64,000 nt of DNA from Amycolatopsis circi (GTDB lineage Bacteria; Actinomycetota; Actinomycetes; Mycobacteriales; Pseudonocardiaceae). Under the pieces are notes generated by a model, which saw only the letters and a list, made by a program, of their open reading frames with translations, searched no databases and was not told where the DNA came from. Where the stretch lies: assembly GCF_003385235.1 (NCBI RefSeq), contig NZ_PQIA01000012.1, positions 62,001-126,000 on the forward strand. Reading direction: 5' to 3'. The translations under genes and the position numbers were made by a program. Each line of letters begins with the position of its first letter. Position 1 is the first letter of the stretch. Shown piece after piece: positions 1-7,530 of this stretch.

Positions 1-240
1 GCCGTCCAGCCTGCTGCAGTTGACGTCGCCGTTCTCCTCGCCTTTCGCGGCGCCCTTCGCGCCGTCGGATCCCCCAGACCCACCTGCGGCAGCACCCTGC
101 GCGGACTGCTGGACGGCGGCGTTGTTCACCGGCGACCCGTTCCCCGCGGTGTTCCCGCTGCAGGCGGAAAGAAGCGCGGTGGCGGCGATCGCCCCGCCGA
201 TCATCGCCATCTTGACCGTCTTCTTCGCGGTGAATCCCAT
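1..240 (-). CDS. Lipoprotein, N-terminal part (runs off window)
   Basis: Only the first 80 codons are inside the window; the rest lies to the left. The start is an ATG with AAGGGG upstream. The protein opens with a basic stretch (GFTAKKTVK), a hydrophobic segment and a lipobox LLSAC, so it should be cut by signal peptidase II and lipid-anchored outside the membrane. After the lipobox comes an Ala/Gly/Ser/Asn-rich linker typical of actinobacterial lipoproteins. The functional domain is not visible, so no role can be given. Confidence 0.75.
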   Translation of the reverse strand, partial: MGFTAKKTVKMAMIGGAIAATALLSACSGNTAGNGSPVNNAAVQQSAQGAAAGGSGGSDGAKGAAKGEENGDVNCSRLDG

Positions 241-404
241 GTCCGGCGTCCCCTTTTCGCGGCAATTGGTGAAGCTTTGCCCGAGAAGACGCCAGACGGC
301 CGCAGAGGTTGTGCAGGGCGGCCGCCACCGCGCAACGCTGCCCGAACGGACGGCCGAGCACGACCGGGAAGGCACGGCTCGGACCAGTTGAGCAACCAGC
401 CTAC

Positions 405-453
405 GCACCTTGTTCCGGCACCGCGATCTTGGCTGCTGCTCGGAACAAGGTGC
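405..453. repeat. 13-bp inverted repeat between lipoprotein and VOC relic
   Basis: GCACCTTGTTCCG (405-417) is repeated in inverted form at 441-453 with a 23-base loop. It lies in the 258-base gap between the lipoprotein start and the 3' end of the decayed VOC gene. There is no T-run. It could be a terminator for the minus-strand operon or an operator for the lipoprotein; the sequence does not decide. Confidence 0.5.
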
Positions 454-498
454 GGGGCCTTGCCGCGCAAGGGTTTTCGGGCCGCAGACCGCGACAGA

Positions 499-956
499 TC
501 AGGATGCGGCCCAGTCAAACCCATCGGGATCGGTGCGGGGCCTGGCATCGCCGCTGATCGTGAGCCGGTGCGTCACCGGACTCGTCCCAGCGGCGAACTC
601 GACGTATCCACGGCCGAAGCTCTCCGCCTTGACGATGCTGCGCTCGAAGCAGAACCGTTTGCTCGCCGCCACGTCCGCGGCTCCCAGCAGGAGCACGATC
701 TCGCCAGATCGTCCCGTCCGGTGCCTAGACGACACCGCCATGGCCCAGAGCGACTTCAGCGCCGTGGCACCGGCACCGAGCCGATGAGGCTGTCGGCAGT
801 GGCTGACTGCGACACCGTGAACCCGCGGAAGCCAATCGTCGGCGCCTCCGAAGCCCGCGGGTGAATCTGCGTCTCCAGGCCAAAAGCGTTGGCGTAGAAG
901 CGTTTAGCGTCCGCGGGATCGGCCACGTCGAGGGCGACGGATTCGATGGATGCCAT
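499..956 (-). pseudogene. Decayed VOC (glyoxalase-like) gene
   Basis: The start is a good ATG (MASIESVALDVADPADAKRF...) 5 bases after the stop of the DUF1801 gene. The family is a two-domain VOC protein of about 200 residues. The first frame runs through ADSLIGS and then stops. The next expected segment (AGATALK..SLW) continues in another frame. GGVV and APDGTIW follow in a third frame with a TAG between them, where I recall Gln in intact relatives. About 20 residues then seem to be missing before EIVLLLGAADVAASKRF resumes, and a second gap falls between GTSPV and HRLTISGDA. Frameshifts, a stop and deletions together indicate a dead gene rather than one sequencing error. The comparison with intact relatives is from memory of the family. 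Confidence 0.8.
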
Positions 957-961
957 GGCAG

Positions 962-1432
962 TCACGCGGATTCCGCCAGCGCTTCCCGGGTCGGACTCAC
1001 TGCCTGCTTCACCAGCGCGCCGATCCGCGCCTCCGCTTCTGCCGTCACGTCGGCCAAGGCGAAGCCCGCCGCCCACATCGAGCCGTCGTCCAGAGCGGCC
1101 AGGTCACTGAACCCGAGCGTCGCGTAGCGCGCCTTGAACTTCTCCGCGCTCTGGAAGAAGCACACCACCTTGCCGTCCAGCGCGTAGGCGGGCATGCCGT
1201 ACCAGAGCTTCGGCTCCAGGACGGGAGCGCTGGCCTTGACGACGGCATGCACGCGCTCGGCCATGACCCGGTCCGCCGGCTGCATCTCGGCGATCTTCGC
1301 GAGCACGTCCCGCTCCGCCTGCGCCGCCTTGTCCGCCCGCGAACCGCCGCGGCTCGTCGCCCGCAGTTCCTTGGCATGGTCCTTCATCGCGGCGCGCTCT
1401 TCGGCGGTGAAGCCTTCGTGCGTTCTGCCCAT
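962..1432 (-). CDS. DUF1801 family protein
   Basis: A 156-residue soluble protein with the DUF1801 (YdhG-like, frataxin-like fold) signature: a helical N-terminus, then PKLWYGMPAYALDGKVVCFFQ and GFSDLAALDDGSMW. The family is small and poorly characterised; some members are annotated as putative iron chaperones. It is the first gene of a minus-strand pair whose second member (VOC) is broken, and it is divergent from a TetR gene. Two copies of one inverted repeat lie in the gap, so TetR control is likely. The start ATG at 1432 is the only sensible one. Confidence 0.8.
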   Translation of the reverse strand: MGRTHEGFTAEERAAMKDHAKELRATSRGGSRADKAAQAERDVLAKIAEMQPADRVMAERVHAVVKASAPVLEPKLWYGMPAYALDGKVVCFFQSAEKFKARYATLGFSDLAALDDGSMWAAGFALADVTAEAEARIGALVKQAVSPTREALAESA

Positions 1433-1459
1433 GGCAGTGTCCCTTCTGAGTCCTCAATT

Positions 1460-1480
1460 ATCGGCACGCGCCGTGCCGAT
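1460..1480. promoter_or_regulatory. TetR operator, copy 1
   Basis: A perfect 9-bp inverted repeat with a 3-base spacer (ATCGGCACG-CGC-CGTGCCGAT). It is in the divergent gap between the DUF1801 and TetR genes, downstream of the likely -10 for the DUF1801 gene. It matches the second site at 1518-1538, which suggests one regulator binds both. Confidence 0.7.
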
Positions 1481-1513
1481 CGGAACCTGATGATGTACTC
1501 GATGCCCGTGCCT

Positions 1514-1538
1514 TGTCAACGGCACGCCACGTGTCGAT
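1514..1538. promoter_or_regulatory. TetR operator copy 2 and -35 of DUF1801 promoter
   Basis: The site at 1518-1538 has the same half-sites as copy 1 (AACGGCACG-CCA-CGTGTCGAT), with a mismatch. On the minus strand a TTGACA hexamer (1514-1519) overlaps it, followed 16 bases later by TACATC as a weak -10. A repressor bound here would cover the -35 of the DUF1801 gene and also sit just upstream of the tetR start at 1550. Confidence 0.6.
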
Positions 1539-1549
1539 AAGATGACGGA

Positions 1550-2164
1550 ATGGCCGACCAGCCCGCCGCACCGCGACGCAGAGGCACCGCACGCACCGAC
1601 GAACTGCTGCAAACGACCCTCGACCTGGCCGCGGAAGTCGGCTACGCGGGCCTGAACATCGAAGCGGTAGCCCGCCGGGCCGGAGTCGGCAAACACACGA
1701 TCTACCGCCGCTGGCCATCCATGGCGGCACTCCTGCTGGACGCGCTCAGCCGCGTCTGGACCACGGATCTGGACTACCGAGACACCGGCGACGTCCGAGC
1801 AGACCTGCGCGAACAATTCCTGCGCTCCGGCCCCGCCCTCTCCGGCCCACCGGTCGGCCCCGTCTACCGCGGGTTGATCGCCGAGGCACAATCAGATCCC
1901 GCCCTGCGAGCGACCCTGCACGAACGATTCCTGCTCACCGTGGAGAGGCGCACCCTCGAACGGATCACCCGCGCGCAGCAGACTGGGGAACTGGCCGAGA
2001 ACGCGAATCTGGAGTTCGCGGCCGAGGTGCTGTGCGGGACTTTGTACTACCGCCACCTGCTGTCGACTCGCGTGGTTGACGAAGACACTGTCGACAACTT
2101 GCTGGACATGTTCATGGCCGCGTATGGAACTGCTGGGCGAACGGGCCCAGCTGCCGCACGGTGA
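1550..2164 (+). CDS. TetR family transcriptional regulator
   Basis: A 204-residue TetR repressor. The N-terminal helix-turn-helix is clear at about residues 15-60 (AVARRAGVGKHTIYRRWPSM), followed by a helical ligand domain of TetR_C type. It is transcribed away from the DUF1801/VOC pair. The gap holds two copies of an ATCGRCACG inverted repeat, so self-control and repression of the divergent pair are the simplest reading. The ligand is unknown. It is the last chromosomal gene before the left end of the integrative element. Confidence 0.9.
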   Translation: MADQPAAPRRRGTARTDELLQTTLDLAAEVGYAGLNIEAVARRAGVGKHTIYRRWPSMAALLLDALSRVWTTDLDYRDTGDVRADLREQFLRSGPALSGPPVGPVYRGLIAEAQSDPALRATLHERFLLTVERRTLERITRAQQTGELAENANLEFAAEVLCGTLYYRHLLSTRVVDEDTVDNLLDMFMAAYGTAGRTGPAAAR

Positions 2165-2228
2165 TCTCGAGCGTTGCCTGAACCCGCAGAGCAGAACATC
2201 CCCGCTGATCAGCGAGGATGTCGAGTGA

Positions 2229-2264
2229 GTGGGCCGCCTGGGGCTCGAACCCAGAACCTACGGA
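2229..2264. repeat. attL (36-bp core repeat)
   Basis: Identical to 13762-13797. It corresponds to the anticodon-stem 3' side, T-arm and acceptor 3' strand of tRNA-Lys, without the 5' half. The bases just inside the element (CTTTGACTCCG on the minus strand) still resemble the tRNA (CTTTTAATCCG), so attP probably mimics more of the tRNA than the exact core. Confidence 0.9.
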
Positions 2265-2878
2265 GTCAAAGACCAGGTCAGTGGCTGTTTCTCGTCATCT
2301 GCCGATCTTGGCCCTCACCTGCGCGGGCGCGCTCCGCGGATGATCATGCCCGGTCGCCGGTTCTCGTCGTTCGCGATCGTTTTCCGGGGGAAAACCGGGG
2401 AGATGATCATGCTCTCTGGCGGTGCCTGACGCTCGCCCGCTCAGCCCGTAACTTACCCGCCCACACTTTCCCCCAACCCCGATACGAAGCTCACACGCGG
2501 TCGGTAGGACCGGGTCAAGGCACGCTTTCCCGCCTTGACGCGGTGCTACCGACCGTTGTCACGATCAGGCTTCGGGGTGGCTCTAGGCGATGCTTCTGCG
2601 TAACAGGTCGAGGATCACCGGCGACTGTTTCCGCATGGGTGGGATGTCCGGTTCTAGCGCGAGGGCCATGTGTGCTGCTGGCGGGCGGCGCTGGGGTCCG
2701 GCACCGCTGGCGGCCGCGCGGCCCGGCCGGTGGGCGGAGCGGAGCGGGAGCCCGCCGTGCCGGGATCGCGGCGGCCGCCCAGGCGAGGGGCTACGGACCG
2801 CAACAGGCGCGCCGCCCGGCGGCGCGCCCTTGATCCCATAGAGCCAAATTCGGCAACTCCGTATTCTGGGAGGCGCAA
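2265..2878. other. Element left flank without a supported gene
   Basis: 614 bases between attL and the first cargo gene. It holds an 11-bp direct repeat GATGATCATGC (2339-2349 and 2402-2412, 63 bp apart), which could be integrase arm sites or part of a transfer origin, the nested palindrome at 2498-2555, and a GC-rich hairpin near 2806-2828. Short open frames exist on both strands but none has a start, codon pattern or domain I can defend. One minus frame ending at 2583 (..QSPVILDLLRRSIA) might be a gene remnant. Confidence 0.5.
2498..2555. repeat. Nested palindrome, GTCAAGGC family
   Basis: Outer arms CGGTCGGTAG (2498-2507) and its complement (2546-2555) enclose inner arms GTCAAGGC (2514-2521) and GCCTTGAC (2532-2539). 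The inner stem with its loop (GGGAAAG on the minus strand) also occurs at 47311-47337 in the chromosome, so this is one member of a dispersed palindromic family that has entered the element. Confidence 0.7.
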
Positions 2879-3238
2879 GTGACTGAATCAGAAGTCGGGA
2901 AGATCTACAAGATTGCCAACTTTGCTCAAGGAGTCCGCCGTGAAGCCCACGGGGACAGAGCATGGAGGCCTCACGGTGTAGTTATGAGTTCGGCCGACGG
3001 GTTGGTGAACGTTACTTCTCGAAGTTCGAAGGTTGAAAATTACAATGATAGGCGCGATTTTTGGTCGCCGAAAGTTCCGTCAATGGAACTCGATAAAGAC
3101 GGCTTCTTCTCTGCCGACAGTCGTTGGTATAAGTCTTTTCCCCAAAAAGACTTAAAGGATGCTCAGCGTGCCCGCTGTCTGGGGTACCTTCCCGAGCCAC
3201 AGTTTGGCGACTTTGTTTCTTGGACTGAGACGTTATAG
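2879..3238 (+). CDS. Hypothetical protein, first cargo gene
   Basis: A 119-residue protein I do not recognise. It starts at GTG 2879 with GGGAGG six bases upstream. The sequence is polar and mixed (RREAHGDRAWRPHGVV, SMELDKDGFFSADSRWYKSF, PQFGDFVSWTETL) with no membrane segment or signal peptide. Codon use is richer in A/T than in the neighbours, a sign of recent transfer, and this continues through the next two genes. The gap to the next gene is 24 bases, so the three likely form one operon. Confidence 0.6.
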   Translation: MTESEVGKIYKIANFAQGVRREAHGDRAWRPHGVVMSSADGLVNVTSRSSKVENYNDRRDFWSPKVPSMELDKDGFFSADSRWYKSFPQKDLKDAQRARCLGYLPEPQFGDFVSWTETL

Positions 3239-3262
3239 CATATCCGATGGAGGTGGATCTCA

Positions 3263-4201
3263 GTGATTAATCAATCCATTTTCGAGGCGGAAAACCCTAA
3301 CCTGAAGGATCTACCAGATAGTGTCGCCAAGTGTCTAGAGAGTTCCGTTCCTCAGGCTCCTGAAGCTGGGCAACTGTGGAGGATTTCGTGGGGTAATTTG
3401 CCGCCGCGTCTTGGTGTGGTAGCGCGCTCGAATTCGTCGTATGTTCATGTTCTCCCCGTAACCCTGGACGTCATGCAGCGCGTGGACGCTGCGGTCGTGG
3501 TCGAAAGCACGCCTCTTGCGATACCTCTAGTTGTCTGGCCTCAGTTGCGTACTGGACTTGGCGACTTTGTGTTGGCTGAATTTCTTGGGCAACTGTTCGA
3601 CCCGTCTGAGGTAAATAAGCTGGTGAAGGCCAGCGGGGAAATGAACTCGCAAGACTTAATCTCAGTTAATGTGGGTCTTTCTCCTGCAATGGTGGAGTCT
3701 CGCAGAGGTTATCGTGACAATCTTGCGCGCGAATTTGCCCGCTTGTGTGACTCTGATTGGCATAGAACAGATTCTTCTGGAGTGGGAGACTACTTTGTAA
3801 GTAGTGAGATGGCCAGTAGCGCTGGATTTACCGTGGCGGATCTTGCGGACCTACTGGAAGTAAGCAAAGTTGAGGGATATTCTATATTTCGGAGTGAAAG
3901 GCCGATTCCGATTGACGGACTCGGAAAGTTGGAGGATGCGCTTCGCGACCACTTTAAAGAAGTAGTTGTAGAGCGTCCCGTTAATGTGGAGGCGCGTACG
4001 GCATTGGATTCGCCCGATCTTCGTCGGGCAATCGAGCGTGCCGCAGTAGAGACTGACGTAGCAGAAGATGAACTTCGCCGGGATCTCTATTCTGAGTTGA
4101 TTTCAGCTCCTCGGAGAGAGAGTTCGCGTGCGGAGGCCGTCGATCGTTACCGATCGGCTCTCCGCATGATGCTAATTGATCGATTGCAAGAAGGTTCCTA
4201 G
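3263..4201 (+). CDS. Hypothetical protein, partner of ImmA/IrrE-like protease
   Basis: A 312-residue protein with GTG start and GGAGG nine bases upstream. Residues about 34-120 (GQLWRISWG..LGVVARS..VHVLPVTLD..STPLAIPLVVWPQLRTGLG) look like the small beta-barrel of PemK/MazF-like proteins, judged by pattern only. Around 180-205 a segment GFTVADLADLLEVSK could be a winged helix. The C-terminal 70 residues are charged and helical. Its stop overlaps the start of the next gene by one base (TAGTG), so the two are translationally coupled and probably act together. Low GC. Function unknown; antitoxin, substrate or sensor of the protease are all possible. Confidence 0.65.
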   Translation: MINQSIFEAENPNLKDLPDSVAKCLESSVPQAPEAGQLWRISWGNLPPRLGVVARSNSSYVHVLPVTLDVMQRVDAAVVVESTPLAIPLVVWPQLRTGLGDFVLAEFLGQLFDPSEVNKLVKASGEMNSQDLISVNVGLSPAMVESRRGYRDNLAREFARLCDSDWHRTDSSGVGDYFVSSEMASSAGFTVADLADLLEVSKVEGYSIFRSERPIPIDGLGKLEDALRDHFKEVVVERPVNVEARTALDSPDLRRAIERAAVETDVAEDELRRDLYSELISAPRRESSRAEAVDRYRSALRMMLIDRLQEGS

Positions 4202-5265
4202 TGGGCGGAATGGCGATCCCGCAGTACAAGGCAGGAGGCTGGGCTTCCGGCGGGTATGCGGAGAAGGTGGTCGACTACTTCCTTGAGCGCGTTAGGGCGG
4301 AGTATCCCGAACTCCTATCGCTTCTGGGACCCAATGCAGAGGAAGCTATTCAAAAATGGCCAAATCTGTCGCTTTCGCTCACTGATGATGGAGATCCGGA
4401 AATAGTTCGAAGTGACTGTTCGACATCGGGACTGTATATCTGGGGTCAGCGTAGATCTCGAATAATTGTAGCGAGATCGCCGTCTCGCGGCAGGAATGCA
4501 TTCACGATACTTCATGAGTTAAGTCATCATCTCCAGCGAAGTGATCCTGAGTGGTTAGATGTCCTCTCCGATCTTTCTGATAACCAGGCTCGGACTCTTG
4601 AACACCTCGTGTGCGACGAGTTTGCCTCTGAAATTCTCATGCCACGGGCGTCGATATCCAAATTTGTGGGTGTAGACAGAATTGCGGCTGCTGGAATTAG
4701 GGATCTCTATGAGCAGACGCATGCATCGCGGGCGGCTGCCATTGTGCGCACGAGGCCTCTGCTTCCGCTTGATTCTGTTTCACTGCTTCTTGCTGACGAC
4801 GGTACCTTGGTGTTCTCGCAGTCTAGGGGGGAACTCGTTGCTCCATCGCGCCAGGGGGAAGTGACGGGTAATCTCCTTGAGGATGCTCTCTCAAGAGTTG
4901 GCGGCGAGGCTGCTGGGTCGGTGAACTTCAAGTATGAAACTGGCACGTTCCTTGAGGGGATCGCTGCGACAGCTGCTGTGGACTACGAGGGTAGATATGT
5001 ATTTGTCGTCGCGACGAAGGTTGATCGATATGATGAGATCAAGACTGAATGGAAGCCGACGGTTGTCGAGTGTCCTTGTGGAGAGTCATTCGCATCGAAT
5101 GAAGCGCTGTCTCCCTGCGCTCGATGCAAAGGCCGGATTTGCCCATTTTGCGAGCGTTGTTACTGTGCTTCTGGAAAGAATTCCACTGTGTGTACCGTTT
5201 GCTGGACCGAGCTCAGTTCAAAGGAAGCGGCTCGTGGGCTTACTGTCCACGAAGATTGCGGGTAA
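4201..5265 (+). CDS. ImmA/IrrE-like zinc protease with C-terminal zinc ribbons
   Basis: A 354-residue protein. HELSH at residues 105-109 is the HExxH zinc site, and VCDEFASEILMP about 30 residues later is the second signature of the M78 ImmA/IrrE family. These proteases typically cleave a repressor or regulator in response to damage or a partner. The last 70 residues add cysteine pairs (ECPCGESF, PCARCKGRICPFCERCYC, CTVCW), probably two zinc ribbons, which is unusual for the family. GTG 4201 has AAGAAGG upstream; ATG 4210 is an alternative. Low GC, last gene of the cargo, converging on the NUDIX gene. Confidence 0.8.
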   Translation: MGGMAIPQYKAGGWASGGYAEKVVDYFLERVRAEYPELLSLLGPNAEEAIQKWPNLSLSLTDDGDPEIVRSDCSTSGLYIWGQRRSRIIVARSPSRGRNAFTILHELSHHLQRSDPEWLDVLSDLSDNQARTLEHLVCDEFASEILMPRASISKFVGVDRIAAAGIRDLYEQTHASRAAAIVRTRPLLPLDSVSLLLADDGTLVFSQSRGELVAPSRQGEVTGNLLEDALSRVGGEAAGSVNFKYETGTFLEGIAATAAVDYEGRYVFVVATKVDRYDEIKTEWKPTVVECPCGESFASNEALSPCARCKGRICPFCERCYCASGKNSTVCTVCWTELSSKEAARGLTVHEDCG

Positions 5266-5289
5266 GGATCTGTTCAGTTTTGATCTGTC

Positions 5290-5760
5290 TTAGGTGTAAT
5301 AGGTTGTTGCGCGTTGTTCAAATGAATGCTTGAGTCGCAACCTGATGGTCGGGTGAATGTTTAAAGTTGAAATTTTGTTCTCGGGGATCCAGTCAACTTC
5401 GCTACTTTCGTTGCTGGTCTTAGGAGTTCCGCCAGTCCGTTCCGCGCGGAAGCAGATTGAGAACTCCTGGCGGACCTCTCCGTCGTCGTAGGCGATTACA
5501 TGCTTGGGGTCCGAGTACAGGCCAATCACTCCAGTGACTTCACACTCGATCCCGGTCTCCTCTCGCACCTCTCGAACGGCCGCCTCAGCTAAGGTCTCGC
5601 CGAGCTCCAACTGGCCGCCTGGGATCGAGTACAGATCGTTGTCCGTCCGGCGGATCATCAAAATCCGCCCTTCGTCGTCCTGGATGAACGCGGACACCGC
5701 CACTGCGATGCTGTTGGCTTTGGGCGCGTTCGGGTCGTTGTAGTAGTCGACGCGTGCCAT
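5290..5760 (-). CDS. NUDIX hydrolase, Pif-like
   Basis: A 156-residue protein with a perfect Nudix box (G-x5-E-x7-REV-x-EE-x-GI at GQLELGETLAEAAVREVREE). It should hydrolyse a nucleoside diphosphate derivative. In pSAM2 the Nudix protein Pif limits transfer into cells that already carry the element, and this gene sits in an equivalent element, so a Pif-like immunity role is likely but unproven. It starts at ATG 5760 with AGGAGG. It follows the XRE/DUF5919 gene by 10 bases, as an operon. Confidence 0.8.
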   Translation of the reverse strand: MARVDYYNDPNAPKANSIAVAVSAFIQDDEGRILMIRRTDNDLYSIPGGQLELGETLAEAAVREVREETGIECEVTGVIGLYSDPKHVIAYDDGEVRQEFSICFRAERTGGTPKTSNESSEVDWIPENKISTLNIHPTIRLRLKHSFEQRATTYYT

Positions 5761-5770
5761 GTGGTGCCTC

Positions 5771-6514
5771 CTAGATGGTGGCGGGCTTGGCGAGGTTCCA
5801 GACGGTCTCGAAGCTTTCCGAGTAGGTCTCGAAGAGGTCCCCGGCGGAGAGGCGGCGCAGGTGCAGGGACGGCGCGTGTGCTCCCTGGAACCCGTAGACG
5901 TGCGTGTTGATGATCATCTCGTCGTCGAAGCGGAAGATGGAGTTGTAGAGCGTCGTGTTGTGGAACCGCATCTCGACCCCTTCGACGCCGACCAGCGGCC
6001 GGTAGAACGCCAGCGCGTTGCGCACACGCGCGGGGAGCGTCCCGTCGCCGAGCTGTTCTTCTTCTCCGCGCAGGGCGACGCTGTCGCCGTCCGGGTCGCC
6101 GAACGCCAGGCGGATCTTCGCGCCGGCCGCGGCCTTGGCTGCGATGTCCTTGATGAACCGCGGACGTTCGACCAGGAACAGGGCCGCGTGTACCAGGATT
6201 TCCACGGTCTCTGAGGCGTCGTTGATCAGTCGGTCCCACAGCTCGACCGGGATTGCGTTGCGGTGCGGGAACACGCTCACGACCTCGGCGGCGGCCGTCT
6301 CGGCCCGGCGTTCCGGTGCGACGGAGTCCGGCCACAGGTAGGTCTCCGATTCGCGCGCCATCGCGGCGATCTTGTGCCGGTGCTTCGGGTACGGGGTGCG
6401 GCCTTTGGTGATCCACCGCTCGACCGTCTTCTGGTCGACGCTGAGCGCCTTGGCCACCTGTTCCAGCGTGAGCCCGTTGCGCAGCAGCGCGTCACGCAGC
6501 CGTTCGTTCGGCAT
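5771..6514 (-). CDS. XRE regulator with DUF5919 domain
   Basis: A 247-residue protein: an N-terminal helix-turn-helix (NGLTLEQVAKALSVDQKTVERWI) and a C-terminal DUF5919 region (AALFLVERPRFIKDIAAKAAAGAKIRLAFGDPD..) related to phospholipase-D-like folds. ATG 6514 is preferred because GGGGG sits five bases upstream; GTG 6520 overlaps that site. Upstream there are repeated GGGAC/GTCCC motifs that suggest autoregulation. With the NUDIX gene it forms the leftward operon of the element, opposite the rightward replication and transfer genes. Confidence 0.8.
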   Translation of the reverse strand: MPNERLRDALLRNGLTLEQVAKALSVDQKTVERWITKGRTPYPKHRHKIAAMARESETYLWPDSVAPERRAETAAAEVVSVFPHRNAIPVELWDRLINDASETVEILVHAALFLVERPRFIKDIAAKAAAGAKIRLAFGDPDGDSVALRGEEEQLGDGTLPARVRNALAFYRPLVGVEGVEMRFHNTTLYNSIFRFDDEMIINTHVYGFQGAHAPSLHLRRLSAGDLFETYSESFETVWNLAKPATI

Positions 6515-6526
6515 TCGCACCCCCTT

Positions 6527-6601
6527 GGGACTTTTAGGGACGTCTTCGACCGTACCAGGGACGTCCCAAGATGTCCCGCCACGTGGTGATCATGTCCCGC
6601 C
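6527..6601. promoter_or_regulatory. Operator cluster between leftward and rightward operons
   Basis: Iterated GGGAC/GTCCC motifs: GGGAC (6527), GGGACGTC (6537), the perfect palindrome GGGACGTCCC (6558-6567), ATGTCCCGCC (6571) and again near 6592. The spacing and repetition suggest that a regulator, likely the XRE/DUF5919 protein encoded next door, binds several sites and controls both directions. Confidence 0.6.
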
Positions 6602-6667
6602 TTTTGCCGGAGATTGGGTGGCACGTTGCCGGGATTCGCTCGGCGGCAGAGCCCAAGGGAGGCAGAC

Positions 6668-6751
6668 ATGACGACTGCAAGGACGGCTTCGACGCTCGGA
6701 GGCGGGTCGAGCGGTCCGGCCGCGCAGGTGTCTCGCAAGCGCGTGGTTTAG
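6668..6751 (+). CDS. 27-residue small ORF with strong ribosome site
   Basis: Starts at ATG 6668 with AAGGGAGG seven bases upstream and ends at TAG 6751, 11 bases before the next gene. The product (MTTARTASTLGGGSSGPAAQ..) is Ser/Thr/Gly-rich and basic at its end (VSRKRVV). It is the first readable gene of the rightward operon. It may be a leader peptide coupled to the next gene, or a very small protein. Confidence 0.5.
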   Translation: MTTARTASTLGGGSSGPAAQVSRKRVV

Positions 6752-6762
6752 GCGCGGGCGAC

Positions 6763-6993
6763 ATGCGCGACACGGTCCAGATCCACGTGACGGCAGACCT
6801 GCCGATCCGCGTCCGCGCGCTGACGTACGCGAACCGAGCGGAGATCCGCTTCGGCAAGGCGTTCCCCGTGGTCCTGCTCGTCGACTCCGACGCGATCGCG
6901 GTTCTGGGCAAGCAACTTCACGAAGCAGAGACAGCGCTGAGCGCAGCGACACGGACGAATCACGGCGGCGAGGCGCCGGAAACGACTGACTGA
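6763..6993 (+). CDS. Hypothetical protein of AICE
   Basis: A 76-residue protein (MRDTVQIHVTADLPIRVRALTYANRAEIRFG..). The ATG at 6763 follows the small ORF closely. The pattern of short strands, then a helix ending KQLHEAETAL, is compatible with a small single-domain protein. No known motif. It is in the rightward operon, 25 bases before the Pra-like gene. Confidence 0.55.
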   Translation: MRDTVQIHVTADLPIRVRALTYANRAEIRFGKAFPVVLLVDSDAIAVLGKQLHEAETALSAATRTNHGGEAPETTD

Positions 6994-7018
6994 CAGAGAA
7001 CACAGGGAGCTAGCGGTT

Positions 7019-7477
7019 ATGGCTATCGAAAAGGGACACCGGTTCGCGATCGACTTCGACGAGGCGTTCCCGCAGGGGCTTGTGATGGTGGGGGAAGTGA
7101 TCCCGGACAACGAGTATCAGTCTCGGGAGGACCGGGCTGCGGGGCGTCCGGTGCGGCAACGGGTGGATGAGGTGACCGGGAAGCGCCAATGGAGGGCTGC
7201 GGTCACGGACCCGGGCGAAACGAAGGCGAAGCGTGCCTCGTTCGAGGTGACGTTCCTGGCGGATGTGCAGCCGGTGCCGACGACGGCGGAGGCGTTGCCG
7301 GGGATGCGGCCGGTGGAGCTGGACGGGTTGACGGCGGAGCCGCGTGTCGGCGGGCAGGGCGAGTTCAAGTACCAGACGTACGCCTTCCGGGCGACCGGGT
7401 TCAGGGCTGCTGCGGGCAAGTCGTCGTCGCGGTCGGCCAGCGCCTCGTCGGCGCCTGGTGAGGGCAAGGCGGCGTAG
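7019..7477 (+). CDS. Pra-like replication/excision activator
   Basis: A 152-residue protein resembling the family annotated as plasmid replication, integration and excision activator (Pra of pSAM2): FPQGLVMVGEVIPDNEYQSRE near the N-terminus, then FEVTFLADVQPVP, LPGMRPVELDGLTAEPRV and a closing YAFRATGFRA. The tail is Ser/Ala-rich. In pSAM2 Pra turns on rep, xis and int and so switches the element to the replicating form. The position ahead of the regulator, Tra and Rep fits. The match is from memory of the family. Confidence 0.65.
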   Translation: MAIEKGHRFAIDFDEAFPQGLVMVGEVIPDNEYQSREDRAAGRPVRQRVDEVTGKRQWRAAVTDPGETKAKRASFEVTFLADVQPVPTTAEALPGMRPVELDGLTAEPRVGGQGEFKYQTYAFRATGFRAAAGKSSSRSASASSAPGEGKAA

Positions 7478-7530
7478 ATGGGTGTTCTCGTTTTGCAGAC
7501 AGGGACGATCCCGGGCCGGAGGTGTGGTTG

